DNA of 64,000 nucleotides, taken from contig JAYVPW010000033.1 in the NCBI GenBank assembly GCA_043777315.1, positions 1 through 64,000 of the forward strand, given 5' to 3'. The notes below the pieces were generated by a model that did no database searches, was not told where the DNA came from, and worked only from the letters and a program-made list of their open reading frames with translations. This document shows, in pieces, positions 8,850 through 16,532 of the stretch. Source of the stretch: CAIURC01 sp043777315. Lineage in GTDB: Bacteria > Verrucomicrobiota > Verrucomicrobiia > Chthoniobacterales > Chthoniobacteraceae. Position 1 is the stretch's first letter, and every line of letters starts with the position of its first letter. The position numbers and the translations under genes are program-made.

Positions 8850-10681
8850 TTTCGGAAATCGAAGAGCGGAGACCGGAGACCGGCCAGAGCGCGCTTTTTA
8901 CGGCGCTGGAAAAGGCAACGAGAACGCTGCTCGCGGAGCTGGGACCGGAGGGGAATTGGTGCGGCGAACTTTCGTCCAGCGCGCTCTCGACGGCGACCGC
9001 GGTCGTCGCGCTGGCGACCGTCGATGGTGAGGAAAATGCGGGGCGCATCGACCGCGGGTTGCGCTGGCTCGCGGGGCATGTGAATGCCGACGGCGGCTGG
9101 GGCGACACGGTTCGCAGCAAGAGTAACATCAGCACGACCGCGCTCTGCTGGGCGGCGTTCGGGGCGGCGGGAGCGGACGAAAAATATCCCGCGATCGTCG
9201 CCGCGGCGCAGCACTGGCTCGCGCAGAACTCCACTTTTTCGTCCTCGCTGATCCTCAGCGCGCTCATCTCGCGGATCGAGCAGCGTTACGGAAAAGACCG
9301 CACGTTCTCGGTGCCAATCGTGATGACTCTCGCGCTCGCCGGACGGCTTGGCGCCGACGGCTGGCGGCGGGTGAAGCCGTTGCCGTTCGAGCTGGCGGCG
9401 CTGCCGCATCAGATTTTCGGAGCGTTGCGGCTCCCAGTCGTCAGCTACGCGCTGCCGGCATTGATCGCGATCGGGCAGGCGATTCATTTTCACGCACCGG
9501 CGCGCAACCCGCTTGCGCGCTTGATCCGCGCGTTGGCAAGGCGGCGGACGCTGCGCGTGCTGGCGAGGATTCAGCCGCCGAATGGCGGGTTCCTCGAGGC
9601 CACGCCGCTGACCAGTTTCGTCACGATGAGCCTGGCGTCCGTCGGGCTGCACGGGCACGTCGTCGTGAAGCGCGGGGTGGATTTTTTGCGTCGGGCGCAG
9701 CGCTCCGATGGGAGCTGGCCGATCGATACGGACCTCGCGACGTGGGTCAGCACGCTGGCGATCAAAGCCTGTGCCCATCAGCATTCGTGGGCCTCGCCGG
9801 AAATGCGGATGACGCTCCGCGAGTGGTTGCTCGGGCAGCAATATCGCGTCGAGCATCCCTCCACGCACGCCGCGCCGGGCGGCTGGGCGTGGACCGATTT
9901 GGCCGGCGGCGTGCCCGATGCGGACGACACCGCGGGCGCATTGATCGCGCTCCTGAAACTCGGCGTCGTGGACAACGTCACGCGCGCGGCCGGCCTCGCA
10001 GGAGTGCAGTGGCTGCTCGGCGTGCAAAATGGCGACGGCGGCATCCCGACTTTTTGCCGCGGCTGGGGCGCGCTGCCGTTCGATCGCAGCAGCCCGGACC
10101 TCACCGCGCACGCGCTGCGGGCGTGGAGCGCGTGGCTGCCGCAGCTCCCGGCGGTGCTGCATCAGCGGACGTTGCGCGCGATCGGGCGCGGGCTGAAATA
10201 CCTCGCGAAGACGCAGCGTCCGGACGGCGCGTGGCTGCCGCTCTGGTTCGGAAACGAGCACGCGCCCGAGGATGAAAATTTCACGTACGGCACGGCGAAA
10301 GTGCTGATCGCGTTGCGCGAATTGTCGGAGCGCGGCTTTCACATTCCGCGGCACGCCGACCGGGAAGCCGCTTCGTGGCTGGTTTCCGCGCAGGATCGCT
10401 TCGGCGGCTGGAGTGGATTTCGCGGCGGCCCGGCGTCGGTGGAAGAGACCGGGCTCGCGGTCGAAGCGCTCTCCGGATTCCGCGCGGATGCCGCCGAAGC
10501 CGGCGCGCACTGGCTCGCCGCCCGCGTCACGAATGGCAAGTGGCGCGAGCCCGCGCCGATCGGGTTTTACTTCGCCAAGCTCTGGTATTTCGAGCGGCTC
10601 TATCCGCAGATTTTCACCGTCGGCGGGCTCGGGAAATATCTCGCGCAGCGGCCGGACGCGAGTGTGCCGCCGGAGCTGTGA
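8846..10681 (+). CDS. Squalene-hopene-cyclase-family class II terpene cyclase
   Basis: The family protonates a polyprenoid (squalene or a related linear terpenoid) and folds it into a polycyclic product at the membrane. The acid motif DADD is at residues 358-361, matching the DxDD signature. QW-type repeats are recognisable (DGSWPIDTDLATW, NGDGGIPTFCRGWGALPF, PDGAWLPLWFGNE, FGGWSGFRGGPASVEETGL). The 611-residue length is slightly short of typical hopene cyclases. The GTG start at 8846 overlaps the upstream stop and gives MISEIEERRPE; a longer open frame to 8471 only reads through the DCC gene. A polyprenyl-synthase fusion lies 6 kb downstream. Whether the product is hopene or another triterpenoid cannot be told from sequence. 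Confidence 0.93.
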   Translation: MISEIEERRPETGQSALFTALEKATRTLLAELGPEGNWCGELSSSALSTATAVVALATVDGEENAGRIDRGLRWLAGHVNADGGWGDTVRSKSNISTTALCWAAFGAAGADEKYPAIVAAAQHWLAQNSTFSSSLILSALISRIEQRYGKDRTFSVPIVMTLALAGRLGADGWRRVKPLPFELAALPHQIFGALRLPVVSYALPALIAIGQAIHFHAPARNPLARLIRALARRRTLRVLARIQPPNGGFLEATPLTSFVTMSLASVGLHGHVVVKRGVDFLRRAQRSDGSWPIDTDLATWVSTLAIKACAHQHSWASPEMRMTLREWLLGQQYRVEHPSTHAAPGGWAWTDLAGGVPDADDTAGALIALLKLGVVDNVTRAAGLAGVQWLLGVQNGDGGIPTFCRGWGALPFDRSSPDLTAHALRAWSAWLPQLPAVLHQRTLRAIGRGLKYLAKTQRPDGAWLPLWFGNEHAPEDENFTYGTAKVLIALRELSERGFHIPRHADREAASWLVSAQDRFGGWSGFRGGPASVEETGLAVEALSGFRADAAEAGAHWLAARVTNGKWREPAPIGFYFAKLWYFERLYPQIFTVGGLGKYLAQRPDASVPPEL

Positions 10682-10704
10682 AAATGCGCGCGGGCGGAGT
10701 CCGG

Positions 10705-10858
10705 GGAGCGCGCTCGTCCCGAGTGCTGGTCGCGGCGTCCCGCCGCGTCGAACTTTGGGAGGCGCTCGGATTTCGGGACGGTTTCGCACGTCGGGACGGT
10801 TCAGAAAAGTTCGTTTCGGCGGGACGCCGAAACCAGCACTCGGGACGAGTGCGCTACC
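10705..10858. repeat. REP-like inverted pair between convergent genes
   Basis: The left unit has a degenerate head (GGAG in place of GTAG), hairpin 1 GCGCTCG-TCC-CGAGTGC (10710-10726) and hairpin 2 CGCGGCG-TCC-CGCCGCG (10731-10747). The right unit is inverted, with hairpin 2 at 10815-10833, hairpin 1 at 10836-10852, and the head read as CTAC at 10854-10857. This is the same architecture as the repeats inside alaS. It fills the space between the convergent cyclase and DUF5722 genes. Confidence 0.85.
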
Positions 10859-10881
10859 CGGAACTCGCCCGCCGGCGGTTC

Positions 10882-12438
10882 TCACTTCGCCAGTTCGTCC
10901 CAGCTCGGGAGGCCGATGACGGGGAGGGCGAAGGCGAAGGCTTCGGCCTGCTGCGGGGTGCCGGCGGCGGCGAAGGCGTCATACATTTTGCGGTGCCGGT
11001 CGGGCGTGGCGGTGGTGTTCGGTTGGTGCGTCCAGAGGCCGAGATTGAGGCCGCCTTCGTATTGGTTATCGACGTGGCGGTGGAGGATGAAGGCGTCGAT
11101 GCCGTCGAGGCGCGCGACCTTTTCCCACGCGTAGCAAAAGCCGGCGGCCTGGCGGATTTCGGCGTCGGGCTCGGGGCCGCAGTTGAAGCCCTGCTCGGAG
11201 AGGATGATCCTCCGCGGCCCGCCTAGATACAGCATCTCCGGGCGATGCGTGAAGCGCTGGAGGACTTCGAGATTTTTGAAAGTGACGCGGGGCGAGTCGT
11301 CGGTTTGCAGCGCGGTTTTGTCGCGCCAAGAGCGCGGGTCGAAGAGGTTTTCGGGATACGGATGATACGCGATGTGCCACTCGAAATCGCCGCCGCGCCG
11401 GGCGATCCGCGCGAAGTTTTCCAGCAGGTCTTTCGCGCCGGTCTGCCGCGTCTCCCGGCCTTTCGGCGTCAGCGCCCAGTGGTGCGTGAAGGAGAGATAC
11501 GCGCGGGTGTGCGCGGAGCTTTTCCGCAGCGCGGTGACGGCGACGCGGACGCTGCGCGCGTAGTCCTCGGCGAGCACGGCGGGCGTGGCCGGGCCGATGT
11601 TGAACCACTCCTGATGGCAGTTCACCTCGTTCCCCATGATCCAGCCCCAGACGCGGCCGTGCTCGGGCCGGGAAAAATAGTCGCCGAGAAATTCCATCGC
11701 GGCCTTGAAGTGCCGCAAGCCCTCGGCGTTCGCGGTGTGGATCGCGGTGAAGCCGTGCGGCGAAGTGCGGTCGTCGCCGGGATGGCGCAGCGCGGCTTCG
11801 AGCGGCGCGGGGACGTGCGCGGTGTAGATGATCAAATACACGAGCGCGCCGGCGTCGGAGAGCGGCTTCACGTTCAGCCCCTCGACGAATTTCCGCCGGA
11901 AGAAATACGTCACGCCGTCGCACTTCCATTCGAGGCTGTCGGGCTGGCGCTCGGCGTCGAAGAGCGAGCCGAGGTCGAGGTTCAGCGCGGCGTGGCGGAC
12001 GCCGAGCGCGAGGGCGTCATCGACCATCTGCACCTGCAATCCTTTCTTCGTCGCGACGGTGGGAAAAGGCGCGGTGTCTGCGGCGATGCCGCGGAATTCC
12101 TCGACGAAACGCAGCGCGCCTGCCGCCGTCGCCGGTTCGCCGCGCACCGCCGCGAAGCCTGAATACAAGCGGTCCCGCGCGCCGTCCCAGCGCGGGATGC
12201 GGACGGTCGCGCCGGGTTCGGCGGCGGCGAGCGCGGGCGCGGCGGGGGCGTCGGAGATGTTTTGAAAAGGGGCGAGTTCGACGAGGCGCACGCGCTCCGT
12301 GCCGCCGACGGTCACCGCGATTTCCGACGCATCGGCGCTGACGTGCGTCACGCCTTCTGCGCCGAGCGCAGAGGCGGCGCAGGCGACGAGGCCGAAGACG
12401 AGGCCGCGGACCATCGTGCGCACTGACTTCGCCGCCAT
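10882..12438 (-). CDS. Secreted DUF5722 family protein (glycosidase-like fold)
   Basis: This 518-residue protein has an N-terminal signal peptide (basic MAAKSVRTMVRG, hydrophobic core, cleavage near ALGAEG). The body resembles DUF5722 proteins, which look like TIM-barrel glycoside hydrolases. WIMGNEVNCHQEW and IILSEQGFNC place two glutamates where clan-A acid/base and nucleophile residues normally lie; their catalytic role is inferred. The start codon overlaps the stop of alaS (ATGA at 12438), so it is probably co-transcribed behind the synthetase. The open frame to 13062 is only alaS sequence read in another frame. The substrate is unknown. Confidence 0.85.
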   Translation of the reverse strand: MAAKSVRTMVRGLVFGLVACAASALGAEGVTHVSADASEIAVTVGGTERVRLVELAPFQNISDAPAAPALAAAEPGATVRIPRWDGARDRLYSGFAAVRGEPATAAGALRFVEEFRGIAADTAPFPTVATKKGLQVQMVDDALALGVRHAALNLDLGSLFDAERQPDSLEWKCDGVTYFFRRKFVEGLNVKPLSDAGALVYLIIYTAHVPAPLEAALRHPGDDRTSPHGFTAIHTANAEGLRHFKAAMEFLGDYFSRPEHGRVWGWIMGNEVNCHQEWFNIGPATPAVLAEDYARSVRVAVTALRKSSAHTRAYLSFTHHWALTPKGRETRQTGAKDLLENFARIARRGGDFEWHIAYHPYPENLFDPRSWRDKTALQTDDSPRVTFKNLEVLQRFTHRPEMLYLGGPRRIILSEQGFNCGPEPDAEIRQAAGFCYAWEKVARLDGIDAFILHRHVDNQYEGGLNLGLWTHQPNTTATPDRHRKMYDAFAAAGTPQQAEAFAFALPVIGLPSWDELAK

Positions 12439-15400
12439 CACTCGCGCAGGAGCGCCTGTGCGGCGGCGAGGGCTTCGGTGACTTTGGCGGGCTCTTTGCC
12501 GGCGCCGCGCGCGAGGTCGGACTTGCCGCCGCCTTTGCCGCCGACCAGCGGGGCGATGGCCTGGATGATCTTCCCCGCGCTGAATTTCCCGACGAACTGC
12601 TCCGACACCGTCGCCAGCAGCGCCACGTTCCCCGGCGTCGCCCCGGCCAGCACGACCACGCCGTTGAACTGCGTCCGCAGCGCCTCCGCGATCGCCGCCA
12701 GCTCGTCCCCGGTCGAGCCGGGCACGGCCTCGATGATCGCCGGCGCGGCGATCAGTTTCTGGATCTTCTCCATCAGCGACGCCGCCATGTGCGCGGCCTG
12801 TTTGCGGTGGAAAAGCGCGATCTCTTTCTCCATCGCCTCCTGCTTCGCGAACATCGCTTCCAGCTTCCGCTCCAGCTCGCCGAGCGGCGCGCCCATCTTC
12901 GCCGCCAGCGCGCGCAGCCTTTCCGCATCGGCATTGCCAAAGTCGTACGCCACCCGCCCCGCCACCGCCTCGATCCGCCGCACGCCCGACGCGATCGCCG
13001 CCTCGCTCACGATGCGAAACGCCCCGATCTCCCCCGTCGCCCGCGTGTGCGTCCCGCCGCACAGCTCCATCGAAAAGCCATCCAGCGCGCCCGCCTTCCC
13101 CCCGATCTGCACCACCCGCACCGTCGCCCCGTATTTATCCCCGAAGAACTGCATCACCTCCCCCCGCGCCTTCACCTCCGCATACGGCACCTCCGTCCAC
13201 GACACCGCCGCATTCTCGACGATCCGCTCATTCACCAGCCGCTCCACCGCGCGCACCTGCGCCCCCGTCAGCGCCGCGCTATTGAAGTCAAACGTCAGCT
13301 TCTCCGGCCCCACAAACGACCCCTTCTGCGTCGCCTCCTTCCCCACCACCTCGTGCAACGCCCAGTGCAGCAAATGCGTCACCGTATGATGCCGCTCGAT
13401 CGCCGCCCGCCGTCCGCGATCCACCGCCAGCCGCACCGTCGCCCCCACCGCCGGCGCCTCCTCCCCCATCACCGGCTCGATGAAATGCAGCCACGTCTTC
13501 CCCGCCTTCTGCGTCGCCGCGACCGTCCACGCCTGCCCCCCGCTCGACATCTCGCCCGTATCGCCCACCTGCCCGCCCATCTCGGCATAAAAGGTGGACG
13601 CCTCCGTGATCACCGCCGTCTTCCCCTTCAGCCCCACGATCTCCAGCACCTCCGCATCCCGCTCCAGCGTCTCGTAGCCGACAAACTTCGTCGGCTCCGT
13701 CGTCTCGATCTGCGACACCTCGATGATCTCCTTCTTCTGCGCCGACCGCGCCCGCGCCCGCTGCTCCTCCATGAGCTTGTTGAATCCTTCCACATCCACG
13801 CTCAGCCCGCGCTCCCTCGCCATCAGCTCCGTCAAATCCAGCGGAAAGCCCTGTTCATCATAAAGCCGAAACGCGAACGCCCCCGAAATCGCCCCGGTAG
13901 CGCACGCGTCTCGCGTGCTCTTCTCGGCGTCCCGCCGAGAAGTCCCCTCCGCCAAAGTCCCCTCCGCCTCCCGCCCCGCCCACCAAACCCACTCATAATC
14001 CTCCCCCTCACCCACGACCCCCGTCCTCCCCGGATTCCCCACCACATACTGGAACTTCTCCTCCAAGTCCTCCTCCGACCGAATCATCCGGTCGTGCCAT
14101 TCCTTCTCCCAAATTCCCTCCCCGCCTTCCAAATCCTGAATCTTGTGCGCAGTGAATGACTTGATCGAGTGCAGCAGCTCGCTCAACGCCCAGAAAACCG
14201 GCTGGCCGTCCGCCCCGGTTTCCTTGATGCCCGGCTCGAACAAGACATGCACATGGTCCGGCATCACCACCACCGCATAGAGCTCGTAGCGTTTCCCGTC
14301 GAAATGCCGCACCGCATCCAGCGTGATCGTCCGCGCGGCCGGCGAGAGTTCCCGGCGTTCCTGCGTGGTGAAAGTGATCAGATATTTCGCCCACGGGCGT
14401 TCAAAGTGCGGCAGCCGCCGCCGATGATAAGTAGCCCCCGGTAGCGCACGCGTCTCGCGTGCAGCGTCCGGCGTCTCGCCGGACGCTCCCCCTCCCCCCA
14501 ACCCGCCCGCACCCGGACCGCCCGCACCCGGACCGCCCGGCGAGACGCCGGGCGGGACACGCGGGACGCGTGCGCTACCCAGCAGCTTCGCTGCTTCGGA
14601 CGCGAACAGCTCGATCCCCCGGTCCAGCGTCTTATTAAAGGCCTCCTCCTCGCGTTTCAGCACTTCTTCGATGTGCTTTTGCTGGTCGCGGAGTTCGGGG
14701 AAGGTGGGGCCCATGGTGCGGGCGAGGGTGGCGGCGAGTTGGTAGAAAAAGGGCTCGGTGAAGCCGAGGGTGCGGCCGTAGCGGACGGCGCGGCGCAGGA
14801 TGCGGCGGAGGACGTAGTTGCGGTCGGTATTGCCGGGCGAAATGCCGTCGGCGATCGCGAAGCTGAGCGTCCGGATGTGGTCGGCGATGACGCGGAAGGC
14901 GATGTCGATGGCGATTTGCTCGGGGGTCGCGCGGGGGTTCACGTTCGCGAGCGGGGCGGGGGGCTCGACGGGCGGCGGCGGGGGGCTCGGCGGGAGCTCG
15001 GCTGAGACCTCGACGGGGACAGGCACGTCGGGTCCGGGATCGGGGATGACGCCGGGGATGTTCGACTCCACGACCGGAGCCGCGAACGAGCCGAAGACCG
15101 TGCTGCTGGCATCGAGCATCGGCTCGTCCTCCTCCGAGCCCGGCTGCATGGCGGGAGGGGGCGATTGCACGGCTGGAGAGTCTGGTTGCACGGCTCCCGA
15201 GGTCGCTTCAATGAACTCCGACAGGCCGCCGGTGGCCGGAGGTGGCGGTATTTGCTCACCTGGGAGGGTGCTGCGGTAGATTTTGCCGCTCATTTTCTCC
15301 AGCTCGTCGAAGATCGGGCGGAAGATGTCGGTCTCGTAGTTCGAGATCTTGGCGTTGGCGAAGTCGGTGAAGTTTTTCGTCCCCTGGATGATGCTGGCGA

Positions 15401-16358
15401 CGCGCTCGAAGCCCATTCCCGTATCGACGTGCCGCTGGGCGAGCGGGACGAAATCCACCGGTAGCGCACGCGTCTCGCGTGTCGCGGCGGACGTCCCGTC
15501 CGCCGGCGGCAGGTCCCCCGGGCTCCCCTCCCCACGCGCAGGAATGGAGGCAGGGCCCGGGGACCTGCCGCTCTCCGGCGAGACGCCGGAGACTGCACCC
15601 GGGACGGGTGCGCTACCGGGGGATCGTTCCGCAGATGCGCCGGGGGAGCGCGCGGCGGAGGCGGCGGCGGCACCGGAGGATGGCTGCGCGACGAATTGGA
15701 TGAAGACGAGGTTCCATATCTCGATGCAGCGGGGGTCGCCCATGTTGACCAGGCTGCCGCGGGTGTCGCCGAGGGGGGTGAGATCGACGTGGAGCTCGCT
15801 GCACGGGCCGCAGGGGCCGGTGTCGCCCATCATCCAGAAGTTGTCCTTTTTGTTGCCGTTGACGATGTGGACGGTGGGGTCGAGGCCGAGGCTCTCGAAT
15901 TTCGCCGCCCACAGGTTCCACGCCTCGGCGTCGAAGTCGGCGGGGTCGCCGGCGGCTTTGTCGGGATTATAGACGGTGGCGTAGAGGCGCTCCGCGGGAA
16001 AGCCCCACTCTTCGACGATGAGCTCCCAGGCCCACTCGATGGCTTCCTTTTTGAAGTAATCGCCGAAGCTCCAGTTGCCGAGCATCTCGAAGAAAGTGTG
16101 GTGGTAGGTGTCGAGGCCGACGTCGTCGAGGTCGTTGTGCTTGCCGCCGGCGCGGATGCACTTTTGCGTGTCGGCGGCGCGGCCGGGCGTGTAGGGGCAG
16201 CGCACTTTCCCGAGGAAGATGGGGACGAACTGGTTCATGCCCGCGTTCGTGAAGAGCAGGTTCGGCGAGTCGGGGAGCAGGCTGGCGCTCGGGACGATCG
16301 CGTGCTCCTTGGCCCGGAAGAAATCGAGGAACGACTGGCGGATTTGGTCGGCGGTCAT
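12438..16358 (-). CDS. alaS: Alanyl-tRNA synthetase with in-frame REP and RAYT transposase insertions
   Basis: AlaRS charges tRNA-Ala and edits mischarged Ser/Gly. The frame encodes about 1306 residues against a usual ~880. Recognisable parts are the N-terminus MTADQIRQSFLDFFRAKEH, the motif-2 region (HHTFFEMLGNWSFGDYF), VDTGMGFERV, LYDEQGFPLDLTEL, the editing-site HxxxH (H991/H995), CGGTH (C1100/H1104), and a C-terminal GGKGGGKSDLA segment, all in one frame. Three extra stretches account for the length: residues about 226-300 (REP pair 15460-15617 plus low-complexity flank), about 362-476 (Pro-rich, no repeat signature), and 593-821 (a 229-codon cassette encoding a RAYT transposase). All known catalytic and editing motifs survive, so a working enzyme is plausible. 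The ATG at 16358 gives the standard N-terminus; the longer open frame to 16916 is read-through. Confidence 0.93.
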   Translation of the reverse strand: MTADQIRQSFLDFFRAKEHAIVPSASLLPDSPNLLFTNAGMNQFVPIFLGKVRCPYTPGRAADTQKCIRAGGKHNDLDDVGLDTYHHTFFEMLGNWSFGDYFKKEAIEWAWELIVEEWGFPAERLYATVYNPDKAAGDPADFDAEAWNLWAAKFESLGLDPTVHIVNGNKKDNFWMMGDTGPCGPCSELHVDLTPLGDTRGSLVNMGDPRCIEIWNLVFIQFVAQPSSGAAAASAARSPGASAERSPGSAPVPGAVSGVSPESGRSPGPASIPARGEGSPGDLPPADGTSAATRETRALPVDFVPLAQRHVDTGMGFERVASIIQGTKNFTDFANAKISNYETDIFRPIFDELEKMSGKIYRSTLPGEQIPPPPATGGLSEFIEATSGAVQPDSPAVQSPPPAMQPGSEEDEPMLDASSTVFGSFAAPVVESNIPGVIPDPGPDVPVPVEVSAELPPSPPPPPVEPPAPLANVNPRATPEQIAIDIAFRVIADHIRTLSFAIADGISPGNTDRNYVLRRILRRAVRYGRTLGFTEPFFYQLAATLARTMGPTFPELRDQQKHIEEVLKREEEAFNKTLDRGIELFASEAAKLLGSARVPRVPPGVSPGGPGAGGPGAGGLGGGGASGETPDAARETRALPGATYHRRRLPHFERPWAKYLITFTTQERRELSPAARTITLDAVRHFDGKRYELYAVVVMPDHVHVLFEPGIKETGADGQPVFWALSELLHSIKSFTAHKIQDLEGGEGIWEKEWHDRMIRSEEDLEEKFQYVVGNPGRTGVVGEGEDYEWVWWAGREAEGTLAEGTSRRDAEKSTRDACATGAISGAFAFRLYDEQGFPLDLTELMARERGLSVDVEGFNKLMEEQRARARSAQKKEIIEVSQIETTEPTKFVGYETLERDAEVLEIVGLKGKTAVITEASTFYAEMGGQVGDTGEMSSGGQAWTVAATQKAGKTWLHFIEPVMGEEAPAVGATVRLAVDRGRRAAIERHHTVTHLLHWALHEVVGKEATQKGSFVGPEKLTFDFNSAALTGAQVRAVERLVNERIVENAAVSWTEVPYAEVKARGEVMQFFGDKYGATVRVVQIGGKAGALDGFSMELCGGTHTRATGEIGAFRIVSEAAIASGVRRIEAVAGRVAYDFGNADAERLRALAAKMGAPLGELERKLEAMFAKQEAMEKEIALFHRKQAAHMAASLMEKIQKLIAAPAIIEAVPGSTGDELAAIAEALRTQFNGVVVLAGATPGNVALLATVSEQFVGKFSAGKIIQAIAPLVGGKGGGKSDLARGAGKEPAKVTEALAAAQALLRE
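13896..13941. repeat. Single REP unit 3' of the RAYT domain
   Basis: GTAG-headed unit with hairpin 1 CACGCG-TCT-CGCGTG (13903-13917) and hairpin 2 TTCTCGGCG-TCC-CGCCGAGAA (13921-13941). It forms one boundary of the cassette in alaS, and its outer end abuts codons for the conserved AISGAFAFRLYDEQGF segment of the synthetase. Confidence 0.88.
14440..14582. repeat. Inverted REP pair 5' of the RAYT domain
   Basis: Two REP units face each other. The left one has hairpins at 14447-14461 (CACGCG-TCT-CGCGTG) and 14463-14487 (11-bp stem, TCT loop). The right, inverted one has hairpins at 14535-14557 (10-bp stem, AGA loop) and 14560-14574 (CACGCG-GGA-CGCGTG). The spacer codes for Gly/Pro/Ala repeats (PGAGGPGAGGLGG) in the AlaRS frame. 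Confidence 0.88.
15460..15617. repeat. Second inverted REP pair inside alaS
   Basis: The left head GGTAGC is at 15460, with hairpin CACGCG-TCT-CGCGTG at 15467-15481. The right unit carries CACCCG-GGA-CGGGTG (15596-15610) and ends in CTACC at 15617. A nested palindrome (GGCAGGTCCCCCGG / CCGGGGACCTGCC) lies between them. The pair adds about 53 codons between IWNLVFIQF and VDFVPLAQRHVDTGMG of AlaRS, a surface-loop position in the family. Confidence 0.87.
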
Positions 16359-16420
16359 GTGGGCGCGGAAGGTAGCGGCGACGGGGAAAAGGTAAAGCGC
16401 GCCCGCCTTCCTTCCGGTCT

Positions 16421-16454
16421 TCCTTCGACTCCGCTGCGCTCCGCTCAGGATGAC
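16421..16454. repeat. Single arm of TCATCCTGAGCGAAG-type repeat
   Basis: TCCTTCGACTCCGCTGCGCT continuing to CTCAGGATGAC matches the right arms at 7438 and 55592. It lies in the 174-bp gap between the divergent alaS and DUF116-polyprenyl synthase genes, which must also hold both promoters. I see no inverted partner here. Confidence 0.75.
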
Positions 16455-16532
16455 GAGCTTTTGCGCTCCACCTGCCGCACTAACAAATCTTCCCCATTGC
16501 GGATTCCCCCGCAGCACAAATACTCCCGCCCA

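Larger units (their letters stand above)
13896..14582 (-). mobile_element. REP-bounded RAYT (Y1/HUH transposase) cassette inside alaS
   Basis: The 687-bp unit (exactly 229 codons) begins and ends with inverted REP units whose heads read GGTAGCGC. Within it, residues about 643-793 of the alaS product match the REP-associated tyrosine transposase family: YHRRRLPHFERP start, AVVVMPDHVHVLFEP with the metal-binding H702-V-H704, and FQYVVGNPGRTGVV with candidate nucleophile Y771, followed by EDYEWVWW. The first in-frame methionine of the domain is M699, inside the HUH motif, and no in-frame ATG or GTG precedes it, so it lacks an independent start. It can be translated only as part of AlaRS. A REP pair lies upstream and a single REP downstream on the coding strand, the usual RAYT surroundings. 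Confidence 0.9.

Noticed and set aside
13896..14582. RAYT as a separate stand-alone gene
   Set aside because: No ATG or GTG precedes the domain in frame, and the first methionine is inside the catalytic motif; the frame is continuous with alaS on both sides.
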